From Clostridiales bacterium (GTDB taxonomy: Bacteria > Bacillota > Clostridia > Oscillospirales > CAG-272): a stretch of DNA of 64,000 nucleotides. This document shows positions 8,055 through 17,843 of this stretch, one piece after another. The first letter of the stretch is position 1; the number at the start of each line of letters is the position of its first letter. The notes beneath the pieces are model-generated. The model did no database searches. It was not told where the DNA came from and saw only the letters and a list, made by a program, of their open reading frames with translations. The stretch spans positions 1-64,000 of the forward strand of contig JAAZIU010000007.1 in assembly GCA_012800735.1 (NCBI GenBank). Direction: 5' to 3'. Position numbers and translations under genes: made by a program.

Positions 8055-8516
8055 ATGACTTGGGAAGAACTTGAAGCAGCCGCAATGAACTGCCAAAAAT
8101 GCGCCCTCGGTCGCGCCGGCAAACTGCTCGACAAATACTTTGAAGCGGTCGGAATTGAGCGGGATGATGTGTACATCGCAAATATCCTCAAATGCCGACC
8201 TCCTCAAAACCGCGACCCCGCTCCGGCGGAGGAGGAAGCTTGCATCGATTTTCTCCGCGCTCAGGTGAAGCTGATCCAGCCGAAGATAATAGTCTGTCTC
8301 GGCAGAATTGCCGGACAGCGGCTGATTAAACCGGATTTGAAGATAACGCGGGAGCACGGCGCCTGGGTGAAAAAAGCCGGCGTTATGATGACGACAATTT
8401 ATCATCCATCCTATCTGCTGAGACCGAATGCGCAGGCGCGGGAGCAGATGCTGACCGACATGAAAGAGATCGTCCGTATGAGGGAAGAACTGAGAGGGGG
8501 AGGAACAAATGGCTGA
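8055..8516 (+). CDS. Family-4 uracil-DNA glycosylase relative missing its first active-site block
   Basis: 153 residues against roughly 190-200 in the family. Type-4 UDGs remove uracil from DNA and carry a 4Fe-4S cluster. The four cluster cysteines are present: Cys13 and Cys16 (NCQKC), Cys47 (KCRPP) and Cys63. The C-terminal TYHPSYLLR-type motif with His117 is also present. Between CALGR and AGKLLDK the sequence is continuous, whereas the family has about 35 residues there holding the GEAPG..ED active-site motif and the FVGRAG approach. The fusion point lies at about 8109-8117. Repair activity is therefore doubtful. It overlaps the AEC permease gene by eight bases. Confidence 0.8.
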   Translation: MTWEELEAAAMNCQKCALGRAGKLLDKYFEAVGIERDDVYIANILKCRPPQNRDPAPAEEEACIDFLRAQVKLIQPKIIVCLGRIAGQRLIKPDLKITREHGAWVKKAGVMMTTIYHPSYLLRPNAQAREQMLTDMKEIVRMREELRGGGTNG

Positions 8517-9471
8517 CAAGGCTTTTTCCGTTGACTTTTCTGTTATGGCGTCGATGATGCTGACGCTGTTTTTCCTGCTTCTCATCGGCTACATTGCAAG
8601 AAAAGTCGGATTGATGGACGACAAGTTCTCAAAGCAGCTCTCCAATCTCATCATCTGCGTCGGACAGCCGTTTATGATAATAAACGCGGTTACAAATGTC
8701 GAATATTCAACCGAAAATCTGAAAACCGCCGGGATAGTCCTGCTTTTAGGTCTTGTAATTCACGGAATTACCGCCGTTGTCGCGCATTTCGCCACCCTGC
8801 CGATAAAGGACAAGGACGAACACGCGATATTTGAATACGGACTCATCTTCGGAAACTGCGGTTTTATGGGCTTTCCGATACTCAAGTCGCTTTTGGGGGA
8901 CATCGGGCTTTTCTGGGGCGCGTTTTATGTTATCGCGTTTAACATCATAGTCTGGACTTACGGAATGTTCGTTTTAAGCCGCGCAAGAAGCGAGATAAAA
9001 ATGAGCGTCAAGGGGATGATTTTAAACTACGGCACGACTCCCTGCCTTATCGGACTGCTGATTTGGGTAACGCAATTCAAGTTGCCCGCTCCCGTTCTTG
9101 AAACGGCAAGCTACATGGGCAGCATCTGCACTCCGATTTCGATGCTTATCGTCGGCGCGCTGCTTGCGCAGATACCGCTGAAGGATATGTTTACCAATCT
9201 CAAAGTATATTATTCTGCCTTTGTCCGCCTTCTGGTAAACCCGCTTGTCGTGATATTGATAGGCAAGCTCGTCGGAGCCGACCGCTTTTTAGGCGAAGCA
9301 TTCCTTGTTTTTGCCGCCGTCATGGCGTCGGTGCCGACCGCCGCAAATTCGGCGATGTTCGCCGAGAGATACGACCTTTTGCCGGTCCGCGCCGCGCATA
9401 TAGTCGGAATTTCGACTGCGCTGTCGGCGGTTACCATTCCTTTAATGATACTTGTAGTTTCGATAATATAA
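8509..9471 (+). CDS. AEC-family (auxin efflux carrier-type) membrane transporter
   Basis: 320 residues with about ten hydrophobic segments in two similar halves, as in the AEC/PIN-like family (PF03547). Family-like features are the LIGYIARKVGL opening, the central charged loop, GNCGFMGFPI in helix 4, and the PTAANSAMFAERY stretch near the end. Bacterial members export or take up small organic acids such as malate; the substrate cannot be told. The start has a GAGGGGGAGG ribosome site within the end of the UDG-like gene, so the two are co-translated. A double hairpin follows. Confidence 0.9.
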   Translation: MADKAFSVDFSVMASMMLTLFFLLLIGYIARKVGLMDDKFSKQLSNLIICVGQPFMIINAVTNVEYSTENLKTAGIVLLLGLVIHGITAVVAHFATLPIKDKDEHAIFEYGLIFGNCGFMGFPILKSLLGDIGLFWGAFYVIAFNIIVWTYGMFVLSRARSEIKMSVKGMILNYGTTPCLIGLLIWVTQFKLPAPVLETASYMGSICTPISMLIVGALLAQIPLKDMFTNLKVYYSAFVRLLVNPLVVILIGKLVGADRFLGEAFLVFAAVMASVPTAANSAMFAERYDLLPVRAAHIVGISTALSAVTIPLMILVVSII

Positions 9472-9474
9472 AAA

Positions 9475-9521
9475 CCGCCTTATAAGGCGGGAACGGGACA
9501 GCCCAAAAACTGGCTGTCCCG
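9475..9521 (+). terminator. Two adjacent hairpins after the AEC gene
   Basis: First stem CCGCCT/AGGCGG with loop TATA. Second a perfect 10-bp stem, CGGGACAGCC/GGCTGTCCCG, with an 8-nt loop. Neither is followed by a strong T run. The second has the look of a mobile palindromic unit, but no second copy was seen in the window. Confidence 0.5.
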
Positions 9522-9623
9522 AAATTTCACTCTTGTCTTCAATTCTGTTATATCACCCTCCAGAAGTCAGACTTTGAGTTTTTTAATTTAAAACCGCTTT
9601 TTCGACTTTTTTCGTCTTTCCTC

Positions 9624-9652
9624 TTGCCAAACCGATTTAAATGTGGTATCAT
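9624..9652 (+). promoter_or_regulatory. Sigma-A promoter of the 9697 gene
   Basis: TTGCCA, 17-bp spacer, TATCAT. The -10 lies within TGTGGTATCATAT, which shares its left half with the palindrome at 20307. Confidence 0.65.
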
Positions 9653-9696
9653 ATCCGCAGAGTAATAAAATATGGGTAAACGCCCGGAGGTATATC

Positions 9697-10935
9697 ATGG
9701 CACAAAGAAAAACACGCTTTGACAAAAGCCGATTCTATATCGGCACCTACTGCATCGCCCACTATTCACAAGACGAGCGTCATGTCCGCGAGATAAAAGA
9801 ATGCGGCATCGACTTTATGACCAACGCGCCTTACGACAACAAGGATTTTCTTGACTACTGCGAAAAATACGGCGTCGGCGTTGTCGCCACCGGAGTTTTG
9901 CCCGGCTGGTGGGGTGGCGACGGGAACAACGCAGGCAAGTTTGAAGAATCCGCTCCCCTTGAAAGGATTAAGGACGCAGCCGACAAGTTTGTCGATCATC
10001 CGGCAGTATGGGGTCTTGATGTCGGAGACGAACCGTCCTCTCTTGACTTCCCTCATTACGGAAAGCTGATAAGCTATGCCGAAAGCCTCTTCCCGGACAA
10101 GCTCATCTATCTGAACCTTTATCCCAATTACGCCTCAGTCGCCGAAAACACTGATTCTCAGGTAATATCTCAGCTCGGTACCGCGACATATCAGGAATAT
10201 ATCGATAAATATGTCGAGCTGGTTCACACCGACTACATCTGCCTTGACAACTACGAGTTCGCCGCCGGTGAGCTGAAGCTTTACGACAATCTGCGGATTG
10301 TCGCAAACGCCTGCCGCGATTCTAAGCGGGATTTCTGGATAGTCCTGCAAGTGAATTCGAATAATCCCGATGTATGGCTCACAACCGACAACCTGCGGCA
10401 TCAGGCGTTTTCCTCGATGGCTTTCGGCGCGGTTTCGATCAACTGGGCCTGCTGGACTGCCGGCTGGTGGCATAATCAGGTGCTTGACGACAAGGGCGAG
10501 AAGACAGAGCAGTATGACAAACTCCAAACCGTGAACATGGAAATCAGGAAACTTGAGCCGGTTTATATGGCTTATAAAAACATCTCCGCGCATTTCGCCG
10601 GTAAGACGACCGACGCCGTCGCCGGAAGCGGAGTGCTCTGCGTACCTGTATGGGCAAACGAAATCTTCGCCAACGTAAAGCCGGGCGACGGAGAAACTCT
10701 CGCCGTCGGATACATGAACAAGCGCGAAGGCCGCGGTCACGCACTCTTCCTCGCCGATGTCACCAACCGCGACGGCGGTGATAAGAATAGAACGGTATCC
10801 TTTATGGTAAACCCCGGATACAAGGTAAAGGCTTATCACAGCGGAGAAGAATTTGAACTCAAATGCGAAAACGGTGTTTACGAAACCGAAATCGTCCCCT
10901 GCGGCGCCGTAATGATAACCGCCGAAAAAGAATAA
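9697..10935 (+). CDS. TIM-barrel glycoside hydrolase-like protein
   Basis: 412 residues from an ATG with a GGAGGT ribosome site; an upstream in-frame start at 9643 would lie inside the promoter. No signal peptide. The N-terminal two thirds read as a barrel: FYIGTYC, CGIDFMTNAPYD, VWGLDVGDEPS (a Glu after a strand, as in the acid/base position of clan GH-A enzymes), YICLDNYEF, FWIVLQVN, ISINWACWTAGWW. The last ~120 residues look like a beta-sandwich. It resembles GH42- or DUF4434-like proteins but I cannot name the family. A role in oligosaccharide breakdown is inferred. It has its own promoter and a shared terminator. Confidence 0.7.
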   Translation: MAQRKTRFDKSRFYIGTYCIAHYSQDERHVREIKECGIDFMTNAPYDNKDFLDYCEKYGVGVVATGVLPGWWGGDGNNAGKFEESAPLERIKDAADKFVDHPAVWGLDVGDEPSSLDFPHYGKLISYAESLFPDKLIYLNLYPNYASVAENTDSQVISQLGTATYQEYIDKYVELVHTDYICLDNYEFAAGELKLYDNLRIVANACRDSKRDFWIVLQVNSNNPDVWLTTDNLRHQAFSSMAFGAVSINWACWTAGWWHNQVLDDKGEKTEQYDKLQTVNMEIRKLEPVYMAYKNISAHFAGKTTDAVAGSGVLCVPVWANEIFANVKPGDGETLAVGYMNKREGRGHALFLADVTNRDGGDKNRTVSFMVNPGYKVKAYHSGEEFELKCENGVYETEIVPCGAVMITAEKE

Positions 10936-10955
10936 TAAACATATAAAAAATCGCA

Positions 10956-10990
10956 CCCGTGAGGTTTCAGATTACCTCACGGGCGCATTT
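10956..10990. terminator. Bidirectional terminator between convergent genes
   Basis: CCCGTGAGGT and ACCTCACGGG form a perfect 10-bp stem with an 8-nt loop. A T-rich run follows on the plus strand and an A run precedes it, so it can stop both the 9697 gene and proS. Confidence 0.85.
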
Positions 10991-11002
10991 TCTTTTATTC
11001 GA

Positions 11003-12448
11003 TTAATAGCTCTTGCCCCAGAGCACCATATGCTTTGCCGCCATGCCGCAGCAGACGCAGACATCGGAAATCGTTTTCTGGTCGAAGGGGATACAGCGGC
11101 TGGCGACGCCGGTTTCTTCTTTAACCTTGTCTTCGCATTCGGGATCGCCGCACCACATAGCCAAAATGAAGCCGTCGCCGTGTTCTTCGAGCGATGCGCG
11201 GATTTCATCGAGAGTTTTACAGGAATGGGTACGCTGCTCGCGGTTGGCGAGCGCCTTTTCGTAAAGCCCGACGCGGACAGCCTCCAGCGCCTTTTCGGCT
11301 TCCGCTTCAAGGTCGTCGAGCGAAACCACCTTCTTTGAGCGGTCGAGGCGAGAAACGAGCACGCACTGATTTGCTTCAAGGTCGCGGGGACCTATCTCGA
11401 GGCGGAGCGGAACGCCCTTCATCTCGTATTCGCTGAACTTCCAGCCGGCGCTGTTGTCGGAATCGTCGAGTTTGACGCGGAAGCGGGCGGAAAGGCGGTC
11501 GCTGAGCGCCGCGGCGGCTTCGCTGACCCCCGCTTTATGGGAGGCTATCGGGATTATGACTATCTGTATCGGCGCGACGGCGGGAGGCAGGACAAGTCCG
11601 GAATCATCGCCGTGAGTCATTATGATGCCGCCGATCATGCGGGTGGTTGTGCCCCAGGAAGTCTGGAAGGGGTGAACTAACTTATTTTCGTTGTCGGTGT
11701 ATTGGATTTCGAAAGCGCGGGCGAAACCGTCGCCGAAATAATGGGAGGTTCCGGCCTGGAGCGACTTGCCGTCGTGCATCATTGCTTCGATGCAGTAGGT
11801 GCGTTCGGCGCCGGCGAATTTGTCGCTGTCGGTCTTGCGGCCGCGGATTACCGGAACGGCGAGGTCATGCTCATGGAAATCGGCGTAGATATTGAGCATC
11901 TGTTCGGTTTCGGCTATCGCCTCCTCGGCGGTGGCGTGCATCGTATGTCCCTCCTGCCAAAGAAATTCGCGGGTGCGCAGGAAGGGGCGGGTGTTCTTTT
12001 CCCACCGGACGACCGAGCACCACTGGTTATAAAGCTTCGGCAGGTCGCGGTAGGATTTGATGACATGCTGAAAATGCTCGCAGAACAGCGTTTCCGACGT
12101 CGGGCGGACGCAGAGCCGTTCGGTCAGCTCTTCGTCGCCGCCGTGAGTTACCCAGGCGACTTCGGGAGCGAAACCTTCAACGTGGTCTTTCTCTTTCTGG
12201 AGCAGCGACTCGGGGATAAAGAGCGGCATATATACGTTTTCGTGACCGGTCTCTTTGAATTTTCCGTCAAGTATCCTCTGGATATGCTCCCAGATGGCGT
12301 AGCCGTAGGGGGTGTAGACCATGCAGCCCTTAACCGAGCTGTAATCGCAAAGATCCGCCTTTTTGACGACGTCGGTGTACCATTGGGCGAAATCCACATC
12401 CATCGGGGTTATCGCTTCGACTAACTTCTTGTCTTTTTCCTTTGACAT
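11003..12448 (-). CDS. proS: Prolyl-tRNA synthetase, short (archaeal/eukaryote-like) type
   Basis: 481 residues, the usual length of type-3 ProRS without the bacterial editing insert. Class II synthetase motifs are visible: [10 protein letters not shown] and [22 protein letters not shown] (motif 2 region), [14 protein letters not shown], and [22 protein letters not shown] (motif 3 region). The C-terminus has the family's cysteine-rich zinc site (CGDPEC, CVCCG) and ends with a final Tyr. It charges tRNA-Pro in the cytoplasm. It is the last gene of the minus-strand run after ftsH, from which it is separated by only 27 bp. A GGAG ribosome site precedes the start. Confidence 0.95.
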   Translation of the reverse strand: MSKEKDKKLVEAITPMDVDFAQWYTDVVKKADLCDYSSVKGCMVYTPYGYAIWEHIQRILDGKFKETGHENVYMPLFIPESLLQKEKDHVEGFAPEVAWVTHGGDEELTERLCVRPTSETLFCEHFQHVIKSYRDLPKLYNQWCSVVRWEKNTRPFLRTREFLWQEGHTMHATAEEAIAETEQMLNIYADFHEHDLAVPVIRGRKTDSDKFAGAERTYCIEAMMHDGKSLQAGTSHYFGDGFARAFEIQYTDNENKLVHPFQTSWGTTTRMIGGIIMTHGDDSGLVLPPAVAPIQIVIIPIASHKAGVSEAAAALSDRLSARFRVKLDDSDNSAGWKFSEYEMKGVPLRLEIGPRDLEANQCVLVSRLDRSKKVVSLDDLEAEAEKALEAVRVGLYEKALANREQRTHSCKTLDEIRASLEEHGDGFILAMWCGDPECEDKVKEETGVASRCIPFDQKTISDVCVCCGMAAKHMVLWGKSY

Positions 12449-12475
12449 CTGAATATATCTCCGATTTAAAATTTA

Positions 12476-14479
12476 TCAGTCTTTTCTCATATAGCCGGCC
12501 ATTTTGGCGTTATGCTCTTCCTCGGCGCGGCGCTTGTCTTCTTCCACTACCCGCTTATGCTCCTCCGCGTCGCGGCGGCGGATCATCTCTTCCTCCTGAG
12601 CCATGCGGCGGCGCCGCTCGGCGTCGAGTTCCTCAAGCTCCTCAAAGGCGGGTGGCGGGTCCTCTTCCATCGCGCGGCGGAATTGCTCTTCGACCATCAG
12701 CTCGTTCTTCATCAAAAATCCGGCGACGTATTCGAGCTTATCGTCATTTTCTTTGAGTATCCGGCAGGCGGTTTCATAGGCGTCGGTTATTATTCGCTTG
12801 ATTTCCGAGTCTATCAGCGCCGCGGTTTCCTCGGAGTAGTTGCGGGCGGTGTTCAGGTCGCGGCCGAGGAAAATCTCGTCGTGGCTGTGCTCCGAACCGT
12901 AAACTACCGGACCGAGTTCATCGGACATTCCGTATCTCATTACCATGCTTCTGGCAAGGCGGGTTGCGCGGGCGATGTCGTTTGAGGCGCCGGTCGAGAT
13001 ATCACCCATCTTCAGCGATTCGGCAACGCGGCCGCCCATAAGGGAGATAATCTCGTTTTCGATATCCGAGCGGGACTCGTAACTCTTGTCTTCCTTTGGC
13101 AGGCTCATGGTATAACCGCCGGCGAGTCCGCTGGGAATAACGCTTATCCTGTGAACCGGCTTGTCCGGCTGGCGGAGCTTTGTTACGATGGCGTGACCCG
13201 CTTCGTGATAGGAGGTAAGCTTTCTTTCCTTTTCGGAAACGACTTTTGATTTCTTTTCCGGACCTACGACTACCTTTAAAGTAGCTTCGTCGAGGTCGAG
13301 GTTTCCTATCTTCGGCTTGCCTTTGCGCGCGGCGAGCAGCGCGGCTTCGTTAAGAAGGTTTGCCAGATCCGCGCCGGTGAATCCGACGGTGGATCTTGCG
13401 AGAGTATTGAAGTCAACGTCATCTTCAAACGGCTTGCCTTCCGCGTGAACCTTGATTATTTCTTCTCTGCCCCTGATATCCGGATAACCTACCATAACCT
13501 GGCGGTCGAAGCGGCCGGGACGCAGCAGAGCGGGGTCAAGGATATCCGGACGGTTTGTCGCGGCTATGACAATGACGCCTTCATTGGAACCGAAACCGTC
13601 CATCTCGACAAGCAACTGATTTAATGTCTGTTCGCGCTCGTCGTGTCCGCCGCCCAAGCCCGCGCCGCGGTGACGTCCTACGGCATCTATCTCGTCGATA
13701 AATACTATCGACGCGGGATTCTTCTTCGCGGTTTCAAACAGGTCTCTGACGCGCGATGCGCCGACGCCGACATACATCTCAACGAAATCGGAGCCGGAAA
13801 TCGAGTAAAACGGCACTCCCGCTTCCCCCGCTACGGCTTTGGCAAGCAGGGTCTTTCCCGTGCCGGGAGGGCCGACAAGCAGGATTCCGTGCGGTATCTT
13901 CGCTCCTAATTTGGTAAAGCGGGAAGGGTCGCGCAGAAAATCGACGACTTCGCGGAGTTCGTTCTTCTCCTCTTCGCAGCCGGCGACGTCCTTAAAATAC
14001 ACTTTTCGCTTTTCTTCGGCTCCCAGCTTTGTCCGCGCCTTTCCGAAGGTATTCAGCCGCCCACCCCCGCGGCCGGCAGCCTGGTTCATGACGTATATCC
14101 AGAGCGCTATCATCAGCACTATGATGATTATATAAGGTATCAGCGACACCCACCACGGTATCTCCACCGGAGCCGGCATGTCGTAATCGGTGATAATGCC
14201 CTTTTCATACTGCTCTGTAATAAGCTCGTTAAGATCGCTGTAAAAAAGCTCGAGTGAGCGCAGCTTATATAAGACGACGTCGCCCTCCTGGGTAACCATG
14301 GCGAGGTTGTTTCTGTCGTCGATTTCGAACGCTTTGACTTCCCCGTTTTTGAACATCGATATAACGTCGCTGTAAATTATCCTATCCGACGCGCTGCGAT
14401 TGAAAAGCGCGGTCGCCGCGACGAGTATCACGATTATCAGAACGGCATAAAAAATAAAAATCTTGTAACTGTTTTTCAT
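12476..14479 (-). CDS. ftsH: ATP-dependent zinc metalloprotease FtsH
   Basis: 667 residues. Two membrane helices at about 7-26 and 112-133 flank an extracytoplasmic domain of about 85 residues. The AAA domain follows: Walker A GPPGTGKT near 203, Walker [12 protein letters not shown], second region of homology [22 protein letters not shown]. The protease domain has the HEAGH zinc motif near 423 and the third ligand region [11 protein letters not shown] long charged tail of Arg/Glu/Lys (last ~70 residues) is longer than usual and likely helical. It degrades misfolded membrane proteins and short-lived regulators. It follows hpt as in the classical tilS-hpt-ftsH set. Confidence 0.97.
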   Translation of the reverse strand: MKNSYKIFIFYAVLIIVILVAATALFNRSASDRIIYSDVISMFKNGEVKAFEIDDRNNLAMVTQEGDVVLYKLRSLELFYSDLNELITEQYEKGIITDYDMPAPVEIPWWVSLIPYIIIIVLMIALWIYVMNQAAGRGGGRLNTFGKARTKLGAEEKRKVYFKDVAGCEEEKNELREVVDFLRDPSRFTKLGAKIPHGILLVGPPGTGKTLLAKAVAGEAGVPFYSISGSDFVEMYVGVGASRVRDLFETAKKNPASIVFIDEIDAVGRHRGAGLGGGHDEREQTLNQLLVEMDGFGSNEGVIVIAATNRPDILDPALLRPGRFDRQVMVGYPDIRGREEIIKVHAEGKPFEDDVDFNTLARSTVGFTGADLANLLNEAALLAARKGKPKIGNLDLDEATLKVVVGPEKKSKVVSEKERKLTSYHEAGHAIVTKLRQPDKPVHRISVIPSGLAGGYTMSLPKEDKSYESRSDIENEIISLMGGRVAESLKMGDISTGASNDIARATRLARSMVMRYGMSDELGPVVYGSEHSHDEIFLGRDLNTARNYSEETAALIDSEIKRIITDAYETACRILKENDDKLEYVAGFLMKNELMVEEQFRRAMEEDPPPAFEELEELDAERRRRMAQEEEMIRRRDAEEHKRVVEEDKRRAEEEHNAKMAGYMRKD

Positions 14480-14527
14480 AATTCCCTTGTGTTTTTCGGG
14501 GATTTTGCCTGAACTTCACAGGCAGCC

Positions 14528-15103
14528 TTATTTTTCATAGATATCTCGTTTGAGGACGCCGATATACGGCAGAGTGCGGTATTTCTCCGCGTAATCAAGC
14601 CCGTAGCCGACGACGAATTCGTCCGGGATTATCTTTCCCTTGTAATCCGGCTCGAAGTCCGCCTCGCGGCGGTCGGGCTTGTCGAGCAATGCGACAGACT
14701 TCACGCTGCGGGCTCCCTTCAGCATCAGATAATCGGCAAGATAAGCGAGGGTTCTGCCGGAGTCGATAATATCTTCAACTATCAATATATCGGTTTCCGG
14801 AAGGTCGCTACGGTAAAGGTCAAGTATGATATTGACCGATCCGCCCGACTTCGCCGCCTGACCGTAAGAAGAGACCTTCATAAAGTCGATCTCGGCCGGA
14901 GTCGTGATATGCTTCATGAGATCGCCCATGAAGACCACCGAACCTTTCAGCACTCCGAGCAGCAAAAGATGGTTTTGGCGGCCGTCAATGTAAGCGTAGT
15001 CTCTATCTATCTCCGCCGCTATTCTGCGCACGATTGAGTCTATCTCCTCGGCAGGTACCAGAATGCGTTCGATGTCGTTTGATAAATCGTTCAAATGGTT
15101 CAT
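14528..15103 (-). CDS. hpt: Hypoxanthine phosphoribosyltransferase
   Basis: 191 residues. The PRPP-binding loop ILIVEDIIDSGRTL, the flexible loop around MKVSSYGQ, the purine-site KSVALLDKPDRR segment and FVVGYGLDYAEKYRTLPYIGVL are all typical of HPRT. It converts hypoxanthine and guanine to nucleotides with PRPP. The start overlaps the tilS stop by four bases (ATGA), so the two are translationally coupled. Confidence 0.95.
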   Translation of the reverse strand: MNHLNDLSNDIERILVPAEEIDSIVRRIAAEIDRDYAYIDGRQNHLLLLGVLKGSVVFMGDLMKHITTPAEIDFMKVSSYGQAAKSGGSVNIILDLYRSDLPETDILIVEDIIDSGRTLAYLADYLMLKGARSVKSVALLDKPDRREADFEPDYKGKIIPDEFVVGYGLDYAEKYRTLPYIGVLKRDIYEK

Positions 15104-16497
15104 TTTGTGTTTTGACTTTCGTTTGATATATATTCGGCTATCAAAAGACAGCCGTTTTTCGGCTTATCAAGGTACAGCCCGTCGCGGCATAGCGGACAGC
15201 CGTTTATCAGGAGTTCGGGAACGCATACGATTCCTTCTTCGTCCCGTATGACAGGAGCTGCCGCCCGTCTTTTTTCCGGCATACCTGCGGCTCTCATCAG
15301 CTTTGAAAGGCTTTTTGTCATGCCAAGGCACTTTATTTTATCGCCGGGACGCCGGGGGGCAGCCGAAAGCTGTCCTTTTATTTTATCAGAATCCAGATAA
15401 GCTTTCAGTCGGTTATTGTAAATATTTGGTAGCCGTTCTGTATACTTCTCATCATATACCGAAATAAATATCGACGCGCCCGCCGGAAGAACCGGATTTT
15501 CCCCCTCGCGGAGGCTTATGTTGTATGAAATAACCGGTCTCTCGCGGATGTCTTCGGAAAAAGCGACGCGCCCGCGTTTTATGTCGAGTCTTATACGTCC
15601 CGGCAGAGATATCCCGCCCGTGGCGGCTGCTATAATTTCTGCCGCCGCTTCTATATGGCGGCTTTCGAGTTCACCCGCGCCCTCTTCAAGGCATCGGCGC
15701 CTCAGCCAGCGAGTCAAAACCGGTTCGGCCAAGTCTGAAAGCTCGGATACATGAGCGTCGGCGGGAACGGCTGCTGCAAGGCTTTCAAGATATTCGTCGT
15801 CGCGGCGGGCATAGCTGCTGAACCTTGATATCGCCGCGACGGCGGAGGGATCTACCTGCTTCAGCGCCGGAATTATCTCGCTTCTGATGAAATTTCTCGT
15901 ATATGCGGTGTCGGCGTTTGTGCTGTCGGTGACGTATGCAAGCTCTCTCTCGGCGCAGTAATCCAAAATCAGGTTTTTTTCGCAGCTTATAAGCGGTCGG
16001 ATGATATTCCCTCTTGTCGGCGGGATTCCCCCCGCCCCGCGCAGCGACGCACCGCGGCAGAGGTTGAAAATCAGAGTTTCGGCGTTGTCGTCGGCGTTAT
16101 GCGCGACGGCCGTTCTGTCAATTTCCCAGAGCCGGCAAAGGCTTTCAAAATATCGGTATCTTATCTCCCTCGCCGCAAGCTCGACGGGCTGTTTTGCGGC
16201 TTTCGCCGCCGCCGGAACATCGAAAACCCCGGTATAAAGCAAAATCCCGCGGCTTTCGCAGAATTCCGAGCAAAAGCGCGCGTCAGAAAAAGCTTCATCA
16301 CCTCGGATGAGGTGATTTACATGGGCGGCGTACAGCTTTATGCCTCTCTCGCGGCAGATCCGGCTCATTAAATCTATAAGGCAGACCGAGTCGGAACCGC
16401 CGGAGAAGGCGCAGAGAACGCTTTTCGCGCCTTTGAGCATATCGAAACGCTCAATCTGCTCGCTTGCGGCGGCGCGGAGCCGCTCTGCGGCGTTCAT
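15100..16497 (-). CDS. tilS: tRNA(Ile)-lysidine synthase
   Basis: 465 residues from the preferred ATG. The PP-loop SGGSDSVCL, the VAHNADDNAETLIFNLCRGASLRGAGGI segment and a C-terminal domain of about 100 residues fit full-length TilS, which makes lysidine at C34 of tRNA-Ile(CAU). An upstream in-frame ATG at 16530 would overlap dnaB by 32 bp. I prefer 16497, two bases after the dnaB stop, with a GAAGG ribosome site. Gene order dnaB-tilS-hpt-ftsH points to one long transcript. Confidence 0.93.
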   Translation of the reverse strand: MNAAERLRAAASEQIERFDMLKGAKSVLCAFSGGSDSVCLIDLMSRICRERGIKLYAAHVNHLIRGDEAFSDARFCSEFCESRGILLYTGVFDVPAAAKAAKQPVELAAREIRYRYFESLCRLWEIDRTAVAHNADDNAETLIFNLCRGASLRGAGGIPPTRGNIIRPLISCEKNLILDYCAERELAYVTDSTNADTAYTRNFIRSEIIPALKQVDPSAVAAISRFSSYARRDDEYLESLAAAVPADAHVSELSDLAEPVLTRWLRRRCLEEGAGELESRHIEAAAEIIAAATGGISLPGRIRLDIKRGRVAFSEDIRERPVISYNISLREGENPVLPAGASIFISVYDEKYTERLPNIYNNRLKAYLDSDKIKGQLSAAPRRPGDKIKCLGMTKSLSKLMRAAGMPEKRRAAAPVIRDEEGIVCVPELLINGCPLCRDGLYLDKPKNGCLLIAEYISNESQNTK

Positions 16498-16498
16498 C

Positions 16499-17839
16499 TC
16501 AGCCTTCGCCGCTTTCCTGCGGCTGCTCAAGATCGGTGAAGCGGGTATACTGACCCATCCAGCCCATTTTAATCCTGCCGGTTGAGCCGTGGCGGTTCTT
16601 TGCTATGATGACTTCGGCAAAGTTCTGCTCATCCTCGCCGTCTTTGTAATAATCGGCGCGGTAAAGGAACATTACGATATCCGCGTCCTGCTCGATGGCG
16701 CCTGAATCGCGGAGGTCGGAAAGCTGGGGAATCTTATCGCTGCGGCCTTCCGGAGCGCGGGAAAGCTGGGCGCAGCAGATAACCGGAACGCCGATGTCTT
16801 TGGCAAGCAGTTTCAGGTTCCGCGAGATGTCGCTTACTTCCTGAACCCTGTTCTCTATCCGGCGATCGGAAGTCATCAGCTGCAGATAGTCGATTATGAC
16901 AAGACCTACATTCTTTACCCTGCGCAGCTTAGCTTTCATGCCGGTTATCGTTATTCCGGTGGTGTCGTCTATAAGTATCTCGCATTCGGAGAGGTTGGCG
17001 GCGGTTTGGGCAAGCGCAGCCCACTGCCGATCGTCGAGCATGCCGGTCCGCAGCGCATAGTTGTCTATAAGTCCCTCAGATGAGAGCATTCTTGTCACAA
17101 GCTGCTGTTTTGACATCTCAAGCGAGAAGATACATACCGCCTTTTTGGTATCACGGGCGGCTTTCGCCGCGATATTCAGGGCGAAAGAAGTCTTTCCCAT
17201 TCCGGGTCGGGCGCCGATCAGAATAAGGTCGGATGGCGCCATACCGACAATGATACGGTCGAGTTCGGTAAATCCGGAGGGAGTTCCGAGAGCGGCGGCG
17301 CGGTCGTTTTCAAGCAGCCTTAAATGGTCGTAAACCGAGATTATGATCTCTTTGATATGGGTGAAATTTTTCTGATCGCTGCCCTGCGCTATCGCAAAGA
17401 TCTTCTGCTCGGCGTTATTTACTATGTTATCGACTTCGTCGCCTTCGGCGAAGGCGTTTTCGGTTATCTCGGCGCAGGCTTCTATTAAGCGGCGCAAAGT
17501 CGATTTGTCTTTTACTATGCGGGCGTAATCGAGGATGTTCTGAGCCGTCGGCACCGCCTCCGCGATCACCCGTATATAGTTGCGCCCCGATTCGTCGGTA
17601 TAAACGCCTAATTTGACGAGTTCGTTTATAAGGGTGACGACGTCGATGCTCCGGTTGACCAAAAAGAGACTCGCCATCGCTTCGTATATCGATTTATGCT
17701 CCTCGATATAAAAATCCTCTGATGTCAGGATAGTCGCCACCTGAGGAAAGCGCTCGGGATCGATCAGGATCGACCCGAGCACCGATTGCTCGGCTTCGAG
17801 CGAATAGGGCAGCCTTTTTACAATCTGCTCGTCTGCCAT
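16499..17839 (-). CDS. dnaB: Replicative DNA helicase DnaB/DnaC
   Basis: 446 residues. The N-terminal primase-interacting domain (PYSLEAEQSVLGSIL) is followed by a RecA-like domain with Walker A GARPGMGKT, Walker B VIIDYLQLM, LSDLRDSGAIEQDADIVMF and the arginine finger region KNRHGSTGRIKMG. This is the normal length for a Gram-positive replicative helicase, which moves on the lagging strand as a hexamer. It follows rplI with only four bases between them and no obvious ribosome site, which suggests coupling to rplI. Confidence 0.96.
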   Translation of the reverse strand: MADEQIVKRLPYSLEAEQSVLGSILIDPERFPQVATILTSEDFYIEEHKSIYEAMASLFLVNRSIDVVTLINELVKLGVYTDESGRNYIRVIAEAVPTAQNILDYARIVKDKSTLRRLIEACAEITENAFAEGDEVDNIVNNAEQKIFAIAQGSDQKNFTHIKEIIISVYDHLRLLENDRAAALGTPSGFTELDRIIVGMAPSDLILIGARPGMGKTSFALNIAAKAARDTKKAVCIFSLEMSKQQLVTRMLSSEGLIDNYALRTGMLDDRQWAALAQTAANLSECEILIDDTTGITITGMKAKLRRVKNVGLVIIDYLQLMTSDRRIENRVQEVSDISRNLKLLAKDIGVPVICCAQLSRAPEGRSDKIPQLSDLRDSGAIEQDADIVMFLYRADYYKDGEDEQNFAEVIIAKNRHGSTGRIKMGWMGQYTRFTDLEQPQESGEG

Positions 17840-17843
17840 AAGC

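Noticed and set aside
9494-9521. Mobile palindromic element or transposon end
   Set aside because: Perfect 10-bp hairpin, but I saw no second copy in the window, no flanking target duplication and no transposase.
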